A stretch of DNA of 11,251 nucleotides from positions 1 through 11,251 of the forward strand of contig DATCPJ010000124.1 of NCBI GenBank assembly GCA_036570145.1, given 5' to 3'. The notes beneath the pieces were generated by a model, which was not told the origin of the DNA, ran no database searches, and saw only the letters and a list, made by a program, of their open reading frames with translations. Shown one piece after another: positions 1 through 5,447 of this stretch. Positions within the stretch are counted from its first letter, which is position 1; every line of letters starts with the position of its first letter. The position numbers and the translations under genes are program-made. The stretch comes from UBA6019 sp036570145. Lineage in GTDB: Bacteria > Chloroflexota > Dormibacteria > Dormibacterales > Dormibacteraceae.

Positions 1-89
1 ACGTAGGACCGGTTCTGGCCGTACTTGACCCGCCCGCCCTCCCCGATGGAGCCACAGGTGATCCCGATCAGCGGCCGTCTGCTGCGCAT
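1..89 (-). CDS. Peptidase C26 / gamma-glutamyl-GABA hydrolase-like protein (N-terminus only)
   Basis: Only the first 29 codons are present; the gene runs off the left edge. The reading starts with ATG at 89 and gives MRSRRPLIGITCGSIGEG, followed by KYGQNRSYV. A basic start, the RPLIGIT beta-strand and a following YGxxRSYV segment are typical of the N-terminus of class I glutamine-amidotransferase-like hydrolases of the peptidase C26 (PuuD-type) family, which cleave gamma-glutamyl amides. The catalytic Cys, His and Glu lie outside the window and cannot be checked. The start is 5 bases after the stop of the GNAT gene, and the preceding AGGA, which overlaps that stop, could serve as a ribosome-binding site. 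The two genes are therefore probably cotranscribed. The family call rests on a short stretch and is moderate. Confidence 0.6.
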   Translation of the reverse strand, partial: MRSRRPLIGITCGSIGEGGRVKYGQNRSY

Positions 90-94
90 GGAGG

Positions 95-598
95 TCATCC
101 TAGCGGTGGCTCGAAGGGCATGAACGCGGTCAGCTCCGGGCCGTCGAGCGTTAGGATCGCCCACGGAAAGACCTTGTGGACCATCCGGATCACCGGCCGG
201 TTCTCACTGAGGATGGTCGCGGTGAAGGTCTCGATCCCGCGGCTCCGGGCGAGCTCGCGAAGCCGTTCGATCAGGACCACCGCGAGGCCCCTTCGCTGCC
301 AGGCGTCCTCGACCAGCACGGCCATGTCCGCGGAGGTGGTTTCAGCGTTTCGAAAGTAGCGGGCAACACCCACGACCTCGTCGCCGAAGACCGCCGCCAG
401 GGCCTCGCGCTCGCGGTGGTCGAGGTCCACCAGGCGGTCGAGCCCGGGATCGCTCGGGCCGTGAAGCGGGCTCAGGAAGCGGCGATAGACGCTCTCCGGC
501 GAGAGCCGGTAGAAGAGCCGCACCAGCCGCTCCCGATCGTCCGGCTCGAGGGGCCGCAACTCGACCTCGGAGCCGTCCCGAAGCGCGACCACCGACAT
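95..598 (-). CDS. GNAT family N-acetyltransferase
   Basis: A 167-residue protein beginning MSVVALRDGSEVELRPLEPD. Its opening (RDG, then an LRPLEPDD strand-turn, then FYRLSPESVYRRF) resembles the GNAT domains found alone or at the C-terminus of bacterial protein-lysine acetyltransferases of the Pat type. The acetyl-CoA pyrophosphate-binding motif appears as VEDAWQRRGLA (about residues 96-106), followed by a helix and a later strand with SENRPVIRM. The substrate is unknown. The reading frame stays open far upstream, but ATG at 598 is chosen because AAGAGGTG (605-612, read on the minus strand) sits 6 bases before it. A GTG one codon earlier is the only close alternative. It follows the SSB gene across a 70-base gap holding a strong hairpin, so it may be transcribed at a reduced level from the upstream operon or from its own start. 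It is single-domain: no nucleotide-binding domain is fused to it. Confidence 0.88.
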   Translation of the reverse strand: MSVVALRDGSEVELRPLEPDDRERLVRLFYRLSPESVYRRFLSPLHGPSDPGLDRLVDLDHREREALAAVFGDEVVGVARYFRNAETTSADMAVLVEDAWQRRGLAVVLIERLRELARSRGIETFTATILSENRPVIRMVHKVFPWAILTLDGPELTAFMPFEPPLG

Positions 599-604
599 CA
601 CAGA

Positions 605-612
605 CACCTCTT
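605..612 (-). promoter_or_regulatory. Ribosome-binding site of the GNAT gene
   Basis: AAGAGGTG on the minus strand, 6 bases before ATG 598. It is one of the clearest Shine-Dalgarno sequences in the window and fixes the start well downstream of where the open frame begins (about 790). Confidence 0.7.
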
Positions 613-623
613 GGTAACCCGAC

Positions 624-658
624 GCCGGGCGGCGATATTCGCGCCACCGCCGCCCGGC
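624..658 (-). terminator. 11-bp GC hairpin between SSB and GNAT genes
   Basis: Bases 624-634 and 648-658 are exact inverted repeats (GCCGGGCGGCG against CGCCGCCCGGC), enclosing a 13-base AT-containing loop. The hairpin begins 10 bases after the SSB stop codon and ends before the GNAT ribosome-binding site. No T-run follows on the minus strand, so it is not a classical intrinsic terminator. It could be a partial terminator, an RNA-stability element protecting the 3' end of the upstream message, or an attenuator. Confidence 0.5.
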
Positions 659-668
659 CGGTCTCTCT

Positions 669-1022
669 TCAGGCCGCTTCCTCGGGCTTCGGTCCGACCA
701 TCTGGAACGAATCCACGATGACCTCCGTGGCCCAATGGCGTTTGCCCTCGGCATCGTCCCAGGACTTGGTCTGGAGGCGGCCATCGGCATAGATCAGCCG
801 CCCCTTCCGGAGGTATTCGGCGGCGATCTCCGCCTGGCGGCCGAACATGACCAGGTGGTGGAAGTCGGTGTGCTTTTTGAGGTTGCCTGCCTCGTCGTGG
901 CCGGCGTAGGTGTTGGTGGCGACGCGGATATTGGCGACCTGGAGCCCGGCGGGCGTCGCCCGCACCTCGGGATCCGCTGTCAGGTGGCCGAGCAGGTGGA
1001 CCTTGTTGACCATGCTTTTCAT
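669..1022 (-). CDS. ssb: Single-stranded DNA-binding protein, short form
   Basis: A 117-residue protein with the SSB OB-fold signature: VNKVHLLGHLTADPEVR, then VANIRVATN, TDFHHLVMFGRQAEIAAEYLRKG and YADGRLQTKSW. SSBs coat single-stranded DNA in replication, repair, recombination and DNA uptake. The OB domain fills almost the whole protein. After residue 110 it stops at PKPEEAA, without the glycine/proline-rich linker and acidic tip (DDDIPF-like) with which housekeeping SSBs recruit partners. That points to a secondary SSB, as on plasmids or in competence. ATG at 1022 overlaps the stop of the M23 peptidase gene (ATGA). An alternative ATG at 1013 is equally possible, because the upstream GGAGG (1026-1030) is 3 bases from the first and 12 from the second. 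Its place at the end of a VirB2/VirB6-like operon suggests a role in DNA transfer, which is an inference. Confidence 0.9.
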   Translation of the reverse strand: MKSMVNKVHLLGHLTADPEVRATPAGLQVANIRVATNTYAGHDEAGNLKKHTDFHHLVMFGRQAEIAAEYLRKGRLIYADGRLQTKSWDDAEGKRHWATEVIVDSFQMVGPKPEEAA

Positions 1023-1531
1023 CTACCTCCGAATTGGTTGGTGGTGGCCGGCGCCGTGAGCAGCCAGGTGGCCGGGTCCACCGGCCGGCCGTCGCTGTGG
1101 ACCTCGAAATGAAGATGGGGACCCGTCGTTAGACCGCTGGCGCCGATGCTTCCGATCCGCTGCCCGGCGGCGACTCGCTGGCCGTCGGCGACCGCCGCCT
1201 CGGAGAGGTGGCAATAGAGGGTCTCGATCCCACCGCCGTGGCGGATCACGACGTGGATGCCGCAGGGCCCGCCCTCGCCGACCCGGGCGACGCCCCCGCG
1301 AGGAGCCAGCACCGGCGTCCCGGCAGGCGCCGCCAGGTCGATTCCCGAATGGAAATGCCCGCCCGGGCAGGCAGGCTGGACCGGTTCGAGCTCGAAGCTC
1401 GTGCAGCCGAACCGTTGCGTCACCACGGCGCCCGGGACCATCTCCAGGGGTTTCGTCGTCGAGCCGTGGGCGGCGAGCAGGACGAAGGCGATACCGGCGG
1501 TTGCTGTGGCAAGAGCCGGCAGCGGGGTCAC
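1019..1531 (-). CDS. Membrane-anchored M23 (LytM) zinc metallopeptidase
   Basis: A 170-residue protein with one N-terminal hydrophobic segment (about residues 4-22, signal or anchor) and then a LytM domain. The zinc ligands are visible: HSGID gives H61 and D65, and GPHLHFEV gives H139 and H141, with H139 the usual general base and H141 the third ligand. The supporting His is in LYCHL (H108). All catalytic residues are therefore present, predicting an active peptidoglycan endopeptidase outside the membrane. Four cysteines (C43, C55, C90, C107) could form disulfides, which is unusual for a minimal LytM protein. The frame is open much further upstream, but GTG at 1531 is chosen because it overlaps the stop of the preceding VirB6-like gene (GTGA) and places the hydrophobic segment at the N-terminus. 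In this operon it probably opens the cell wall for a secretion or DNA-transfer channel. A role with the bactofilin at 3639 is an alternative. Confidence 0.88.
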   Translation of the reverse strand: MTPLPALATATAGIAFVLLAAHGSTTKPLEMVPGAVVTQRFGCTSFELEPVQPACPGGHFHSGIDLAAPAGTPVLAPRGGVARVGEGGPCGIHVVIRHGGGIETLYCHLSEAAVADGQRVAAGQRIGSIGASGLTTGPHLHFEVHSDGRPVDPATWLLTAPATTNQFGGR

Positions 1532-2394
1532 GCGACGTGCCCGATGCCGTGGGTGACCAGGTGCGCGTAGTGCTTCACCGTCGACATCGCGTGGGTGCCC
1601 ACCGTCGAGGTTGCGTGGAGGGCGCCGGGCACCTTGAAGGCGAGCAGCAGGGTCGCGAGAGCGAAGAGGTGGCGGCCGGGATTCCAGGGGGCGGTTCCGA
1701 GATCGAGCTGCAGCCCGACCTGGAGGATGAGCAGCTGGAGCGGCTGCATGAAGAGCGTCGATACGAACAGCGACCCCCATTTGCGCGCGTAATGGTGGGT
1801 ATCCGGGAGGACGAAGAGGAGCGCCGCCAGCGGTGCGGTGATGGCGAGGACGATGAGGAGCGAGTAACGGAGCGCGTACGCGATGGCGAGGACCGCGTAG
1901 CCGGCGAACAATGCGGCGACCACGATCGCGCTCAGCCCGGGCCCTGAGCCCAGGTCGCGAAAGGCCGTGATCGACCCCGGATCGAAGCTGATCCCGATGC
2001 CCAGCACAGCCGAGCAGAGGGCGTTGTTGAAGTCGATCGCGGCCTGCAAAAGCGGAAGCGAGAAGTTGGTCAGCACGACCGCGAGAAGGACGCGGGGGAG
2101 CAGGATGCGGACCGAGTAAAGGGTCCGCATCCCGTGGCCGAACATGATCTGGTAGAAGCCCCAGATCACCGCAGCGGCCAGGGCGGCATCGGCGAGGACG
2201 ACGGCCGTGGGTTGGAAGCGGGCGATGACCGACCCTTCGGTGAAAGGACGGCCGCCGTCGAGCACATCCCGCGTCGAGAAGAGGAAGTTGGTCACGATCC
2301 CCGTGACCTCGCCGGCACTGCCCTCGACGGCCGCTGCCACCAGGTCCCAGAGCCACCTCACCGGGTCCATCGACGGAAGAAGGGGGGTGCCCAC
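1528..2394 (-). CDS. Polytopic membrane protein, VirB6/TrbL-like channel candidate
   Basis: A 288-residue protein with about five or six membrane segments (roughly residues 63-84, 98-118, 153-173, 176-196, 207-228 and a weaker one at 243-257). A soluble N-terminal part contains an amphipathic stretch near 13-40. The core, with LRYSLLIVLAITAPLAALL near 175-193 followed by a TRANS-like loop PDTHHYARKWGSLF, looks like VirB6/TrbL-type inner-membrane components of type IV secretion systems. That call rests on pattern and context rather than a diagnostic motif. The C-terminus is His-rich (GTHAMSTVKHYAHLVTHG, H267-H286). It lies 6 bases after the pilin-like gene and overlaps the peptidase gene by 4 bases, so the genes are translationally coupled. 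The start used is GTG 2394; ATG 2370 is possible, and neither has a strong ribosome-binding site. Confidence 0.72.
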   Translation of the reverse strand: MGTPLLPSMDPVRWLWDLVAAAVEGSAGEVTGIVTNFLFSTRDVLDGGRPFTEGSVIARFQPTAVVLADAALAAAVIWGFYQIMFGHGMRTLYSVRILLPRVLLAVVLTNFSLPLLQAAIDFNNALCSAVLGIGISFDPGSITAFRDLGSGPGLSAIVVAALFAGYAVLAIAYALRYSLLIVLAITAPLAALLFVLPDTHHYARKWGSLFVSTLFMQPLQLLILQVGLQLDLGTAPWNPGRHLFALATLLLAFKVPGALHATSTVGTHAMSTVKHYAHLVTHGIGHVA

Positions 2395-2400
2395 CGCCGA

Positions 2401-2649
2401 CTAGCCCGGGAGGGAGCCCTTGAGGACGTCGACCAGGGTCGACGCCATCTCCACGCCGATGGTCCCGACGACGATCCGCTGGATCCACTGCTTGGCCTGG
2501 AGCACCGTCTTCGGCTCGACCGCCGTCATCTTCCAGAGGAAGGCCAGAACGAAGGCCAGGGCCCCGACCGACCCGACCAGCGCCCGCGCCACGAAGATCC
2601 AGTTGTTGATGATGTCCAGCACCGGCTGGACGTTGGTCGCGAGAAGCAT
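2401..2649 (-). CDS. Small two-helix membrane protein, VirB2/TrbC-like pilin candidate
   Basis: An 82-residue protein. A short N-terminal part is followed by a long hydrophobic helix (about residues 15-40, INNWIFVARALVGSVGALAF), a charged loop ending in AKQWIQR (about 51-57) and a second hydrophobic helix (VVGTIGVEMASTLVDVL, about 58-74). Helix, short basic AK-W-I loop, helix is the layout of VirB2/TrbC and T4SS-pilin families, which form conjugative pili or the channel stalk. There is no obvious cleavable signal peptide, unlike classical VirB2. ATG 2649 is preferred over GTG 2661 because CGGAGGTG (2659-2666) lies 9 bases upstream of the ATG but overlaps the GTG. It is the first gene of a tight four-gene run with the VirB6-like protein, the M23 peptidase and SSB. 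It could instead be an unrelated small membrane protein; the context favours the pilin reading. Confidence 0.7.
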   Translation of the reverse strand: MLLATNVQPVLDIINNWIFVARALVGSVGALAFVLAFLWKMTAVEPKTVLQAKQWIQRIVVGTIGVEMASTLVDVLKGSLPG

Positions 2650-2658
2650 CTTTTCCAA

Positions 2659-2680
2659 CACCTCCGATTTCGAATTTCGA
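2659..2680 (-). promoter_or_regulatory. Ribosome-binding site of the pilin-like gene plus adjacent AT-rich 7-bp tandem repeat
   Basis: Bases 2659-2666 read CGGAGGTG on the minus strand, a strong Shine-Dalgarno 9 bases before ATG 2649. Immediately upstream, 2667-2680 is two perfect copies of ATTTCGA (plus-strand reading), an AT-rich island in otherwise GC-rich DNA that also holds two TTCGAA palindromes. It may contribute to a promoter or operator for the operon, but no convincing -35/-10 pair was identified. Confidence 0.4.
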
Positions 2681-2697
2681 AGGCGAAGCCTGCGCGA

Positions 2698-2721
2698 CCG
2701 GGGCCGGATCCGAAACCCCGG
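2698..2721 (-). terminator. GC hairpin after the methyltransferase gene
   Basis: CCGGGG (2698-2703) pairs with CCCCGG (2716-2721) across a 12-base loop. It lies 3 bases beyond the methyltransferase stop codon and before the pilin-like gene. No T-run follows, so it is at best a weak terminator or an RNA 3'-end stabiliser. It is the only indication that the methyltransferase is a separate unit from the pilin operon. Confidence 0.4.
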
Positions 2722-2724
2722 CTG

Positions 2725-3573
2725 TTAAGGCTCTCGGGCGGCCACCACGCCGACCGCGAAGATGAAGGCGAAGTGGTAGCGGAAGGCCTCGTCGCCGAGC
2801 TCATCCATCCCCTCGGCCAGGATCGCCTCGAACTCCGCCCTCAGCCGCGGTCCGAGAACGGACAGCAGCGTGTTCGGCAGCGGGCCGGAACCGGCCATCA
2901 GCTGGGTCCACTCGCGTGGGCCGTGGACGCGCCCGCCGGTGACCATCTCGGTGATCCGCGCCTTCTCGAAGCCGACCTCGTCGAGCAGGCGGGGCAGGTT
3001 TTCCGGCTCGCCGTAGACCGATCGCTCGGGGGAGTGCTCGGGAATCCGCATGTGGTGGCGGATCGCCAGGTCGCCGAGCACCTTGTAGAAGAGGTCCTGC
3101 GCCTCGGTCTGAAGGCTTCGGCGGTGGAGGGAGAGGGCCACCCGGCCGCCTGGCCTGAGCAGCCGGGCCGCCTCCTCGAGGCTGGCCAGCGGATCGGCCA
3201 GGTAGGGCAGTGACTGGCCGTAGGTGATCAGATCGAAGCTGCGGTCGCGAAAGACCATGTGCTCGGCCGCCATCGGCAGCAAGATCGTGTTGGGTTGAGC
3301 GCGAGGCCGGGCCAGGTCGAGCATCCGGGCGCTGAGGTCGATCCCGACGACGCTGCCCTTGGGCCCGACGCTCGCCGCCAGCAGGTGGGTGACCAGGCCG
3401 GTCCCACAACCGACGTCCAAAACGGAGTCACCTCGCCGTGGCGACGCCACATCGACCAGCTTGGCCGCTACCCTGCCGTGAAGCCCGCCAGCCCACGCGT
3501 CGTACTCGGGAGCCACCCGGTCGTAGAACTCGACGAGGTGTTCGATGAGCTCGTCAGCACCGGTCAGCTCCAT
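2725..3573 (-). CDS. Class I SAM-dependent methyltransferase (UbiE-like)
   Basis: A 282-residue protein with a Rossmann-fold methyltransferase domain. Motif I is VLDVGCGTG (residues 51-59), the ribose-binding acid is in GIDLS (D79), the motif II region is FDLITYGQSLPYLADP (about 113-128), and motif III is LLRPGGRVALS (about 138-148). The N-terminal FYDRVAPEYDAW is typical of UbiE/COQ5-like small-molecule methyltransferases. About 130 residues after the core form a C-terminal cap that probably defines the substrate, which cannot be told from sequence. ATG 3573 is the only sensible start. It has no Shine-Dalgarno, and a possible -10 (TAAGCT on the minus strand, 3584-3589) ends 10 bases before the ATG, so the message may be leaderless or nearly so. 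It is divergent from the bactofilin gene, with about 65 bases between the two starts. Confidence 0.88.
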   Translation of the reverse strand: MELTGADELIEHLVEFYDRVAPEYDAWAGGLHGRVAAKLVDVASPRRGDSVLDVGCGTGLVTHLLAASVGPKGSVVGIDLSARMLDLARPRAQPNTILLPMAAEHMVFRDRSFDLITYGQSLPYLADPLASLEEAARLLRPGGRVALSLHRRSLQTEAQDLFYKVLGDLAIRHHMRIPEHSPERSVYGEPENLPRLLDEVGFEKARITEMVTGGRVHGPREWTQLMAGSGPLPNTLLSVLGPRLRAEFEAILAEGMDELGDEAFRYHFAFIFAVGVVAAREP

Positions 3574-3598
3574 GGCCGACGTTAGCTTAGGGCGAGGT

Positions 3599-3631
3599 TA
3601 GAATGGCCCTGCCCCCCAGGCATTCAAGGAG
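3599..3631 (+). promoter_or_regulatory. Candidate -10 box and ribosome-binding site of the bactofilin gene
   Basis: TAGAAT at 3599-3604 matches the bacterial -10 consensus at five of six positions. No good -35 is seen about 17 bases upstream. AAGGAG at 3626-3631 is 7 bases before ATG 3639 and is a strong Shine-Dalgarno. An in-frame ATG at 3603 lies inside the -10 box and is not followed by such a site, so the start at 3639 is preferred. Confidence 0.5.
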
Positions 3632-3638
3632 CACATAT

Positions 3639-4073
3639 ATGGCACGCGGCGACAACAGTCACAACTCGATCACGCTCGGGCCCCGGGACAAGCTGATCGG
3701 CTCCCTGACCTTCGACGGTGACCTGACCGTCGCCGGCAAGATGGAAGGCGAGGTACGCGCGACCGGCGACGTCGCGGTGGAGAACGGTTCCACCGTGAAG
3801 GCGACCATCGAAGGCAACAACGTCACCGTCCAGGGCACCGTCCACGGCAACGTCAGCGCCCGCGGCCGGCTCTCCCTGAGCGGCTCCGGCAGCCTGCACG
3901 GCGATGTGCGCGTCAGCAAGCTCACCGTCGAGGACGGGGCGACGCTGAACGGCAACGTCCAGATGGGCCCCGCCGTGGGCGGTGGCAAGGGCGGCAACGC
4001 CGAGGCCGAGAACCACGCCGAGAACGGGCACGAGGAGCAGCACGTGGAGCCCCAGCCGGAGGCGGTCGGCTAA
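3639..4073 (+). CDS. Bactofilin
   Basis: A 144-residue protein starting MARGDNSHNSITLGPRDKLIG. Residues about 13-105 are a chain of short Gly-rich beta repeats: IGSLTFDGDLTVAGKMEGEV, ATGDVAVENGSTVKA, NVTVQGTVHGNV, RLSLSGSGSLHGDV, KLTVEDGATLNGNV. This is the beta-helical bactofilin (DUF583) fold. Bactofilins self-assemble without nucleotide into filaments at the membrane and often organise cell-wall enzymes or shape. The tail (about 113-144) is low-complexity, Gly then Asn/Glu/His-rich, and probably disordered. A second hydrophobic segment is absent, so any membrane contact must come from the short N-terminus. The disulfide reductase gene starts 12 bases downstream, so the two are probably cotranscribed. 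An M23 peptidase, a frequent bactofilin partner, is encoded about 2 kb away on the other strand. Confidence 0.93.
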   Translation: MARGDNSHNSITLGPRDKLIGSLTFDGDLTVAGKMEGEVRATGDVAVENGSTVKATIEGNNVTVQGTVHGNVSARGRLSLSGSGSLHGDVRVSKLTVEDGATLNGNVQMGPAVGGGKGGNAEAENHAENGHEEQHVEPQPEAVG

Positions 4074-4085
4074 GAGAAGCCACTG

Positions 4086-5447
4086 GTGCGGCCGGCGTAC
4101 GACCTCGTCATCGTCGGCGGAGGTGCGGCGGGATCGGAGGCCGCGCTCAGCGTGGCCGATGGCGGTCGGACCTCGATCCTCCTCGTGGAAGCCCACCATT
4201 TCGGTGGGACCTGCACCAACCACGGCTGCGTCCCGACCAAGGCGCTCGTGAAGGCCGCCCGGGTCGCCCGGGCGATGCGCACGGCGGGCGAGTTCGGCCT
4301 GGTCGGCGTGGAGCCCCACTTCGAATGGGGCGACGTGATCGGCCGAGCCCACCGGGTCCGCGACCACATGCTGCGGGAGGGCGTGACCCCCTTCGCCAAG
4401 GCGGGCGTGGACGTCGAATACCCAGCCCAGGCAAAACTCGTCGGTGAGCGCCGGCTCGAGATCGGCGGCCGGGCGGTCGAGGCGGGCGCCGTCGTGCTCG
4501 CGACCGGCCTCGAGCCCTTCATCCCGCCGATCCCGGGCCTGGCCGAGGCCGGCTACCTCGACAACGAGTCGGCCCTCGAGCTGGACGAGCTTCCTCGCCG
4601 GATGGCGGTGCTCGGCGGCGGGCCGATCGGGTGCGAGTTCGCCCAGGTCTTCGCGCGCTTCGGTGTCCGCGTCACCGTCGTCGAGGCGGCCGACCGCCTG
4701 CTGCCTGCCGAAGAGCCGGGATCAGGCGCGGCCCTGCGCGAGGCTTTCGAAGCGGAGGGCATCGAGGTGCGCGTCGAGGCCGAGGTCACCCAGGTCGCCG
4801 CCTCCGGCTCGGCGCGGACGCTCGACTTCGCGTCCGGACCTTCGCTCGAGGTGGATTCGATCCTGGTCGCGGTCGGCCGCTGCCTCGACGGCTCCTGGCA
4901 CGGCCTCGACGCCGCCGGCATCGAATGGGATCCCAAGGGCATCAAGGTGGACCGCCACCTGCGAACGAGCCGGCCCTGGGCCTTCGCGGCAGGCGACGTC
5001 ACCGGCGGCCTTCTCTTCACCCACACCGCCTCGACGATGGGACCGATCGCGGCCCGCAACGCCCTCGCCCGGGGTGGGCCGGAAGTTTACGAGCCGCGGA
5101 TCGTACCGCGGGTCACCTTCACCGTTCCCGAGGTCGCCTCGGTCGGCGTCACCGAGGAGGAGGCGCGGGCGGCCGGGCGCGAGGTGCGAATCGGGGTCGC
5201 CCACGTCAGGGACGCCGAGAAGGCGCAGATCGACGGACAGACGATCGGCCAGGTGAAGGTTGTCGCCGCCGCCGACGGCGAGCTGCTCGGCTGCAGCATC
5301 GTCTGCGAGACGGCGGCCGACATGATCCATGAGGCGGTGGCGATGATGGCCGGCAGGGTCCCGGTCGGCACCGTGGCCGCCGAGATGCACGCCTACCCGA
5401 CCCTCTCCGAGCTGATGCGCTCGGCGCTCGGCGATGCCTCCCGGTGA
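4086..5447 (+). CDS. Dihydrolipoamide dehydrogenase-like FAD/NAD(P) disulfide oxidoreductase
   Basis: A 453-residue flavoprotein. The FAD-binding GGGAAG is at 11-16. The redox-active disulfide is in GGTCTNHGCVPTK (C43, C48; CX4C), followed by the ATG motif (AVVLATG, 135-141). The NAD-binding GGGPIG is at 177-182, with an acidic residue (E200, VTVVEA) at the end of the next strand favouring NADH over NADPH. The second FAD motif is AFAAGDVTG (299-307), and the rest is a C-terminal dimerisation domain. Family members move electrons between NAD(P)H, flavin and a disulfide. The C-terminal motif is HAYPTLSE (435-442). Lipoamide dehydrogenases have HPTxSE here, with His as acid/base, but this protein has Y437 while keeping E442. 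Mercuric reductases and soluble transhydrogenases carry Tyr in this region, so the substrate may not be lipoamide. No metal-binding N-terminal domain is present, and no 2-oxoacid dehydrogenase genes are nearby. The start is GTG 4086, 12 bases after the bactofilin stop. Confidence 0.88.
   Translation: MRPAYDLVIVGGGAAGSEAALSVADGGRTSILLVEAHHFGGTCTNHGCVPTKALVKAARVARAMRTAGEFGLVGVEPHFEWGDVIGRAHRVRDHMLREGVTPFAKAGVDVEYPAQAKLVGERRLEIGGRAVEAGAVVLATGLEPFIPPIPGLAEAGYLDNESALELDELPRRMAVLGGGPIGCEFAQVFARFGVRVTVVEAADRLLPAEEPGSGAALREAFEAEGIEVRVEAEVTQVAASGSARTLDFASGPSLEVDSILVAVGRCLDGSWHGLDAAGIEWDPKGIKVDRHLRTSRPWAFAAGDVTGGLLFTHTASTMGPIAARNALARGGPEVYEPRIVPRVTFTVPEVASVGVTEEEARAAGREVRIGVAHVRDAEKAQIDGQTIGQVKVVAAADGELLGCSIVCETAADMIHEAVAMMAGRVPVGTVAAEMHAYPTLSELMRSALGDASR

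Noticed and set aside
176..721. Plus-strand open frame of about 181 codons opposite the GNAT gene
   Set aside because: The minus strand encodes a recognisable GNAT protein; the plus product has no domain and reflects the high GC content.
1019..2488. Reading the M23 peptidase as a 489-residue protein
   Set aside because: The upstream two-thirds is a Pro/Arg/Gly-rich shadow of the VirB6-like gene; the GTG at 1531 gives a normal anchored LytM protein.
2401..2649. Phage holin as the identity of the 82-residue protein
   Set aside because: Two helices beside a peptidoglycan hydrolase could suggest a holin-endolysin pair, but the polytopic VirB6-like protein between them and the absence of phage genes fit a secretion module better.
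2134..3213. Plus-strand open frame of 359 codons
   Set aside because: It is antisense to the pilin-like, VirB6-like and methyltransferase genes; its product is Arg/Asp/His-rich with no motif.
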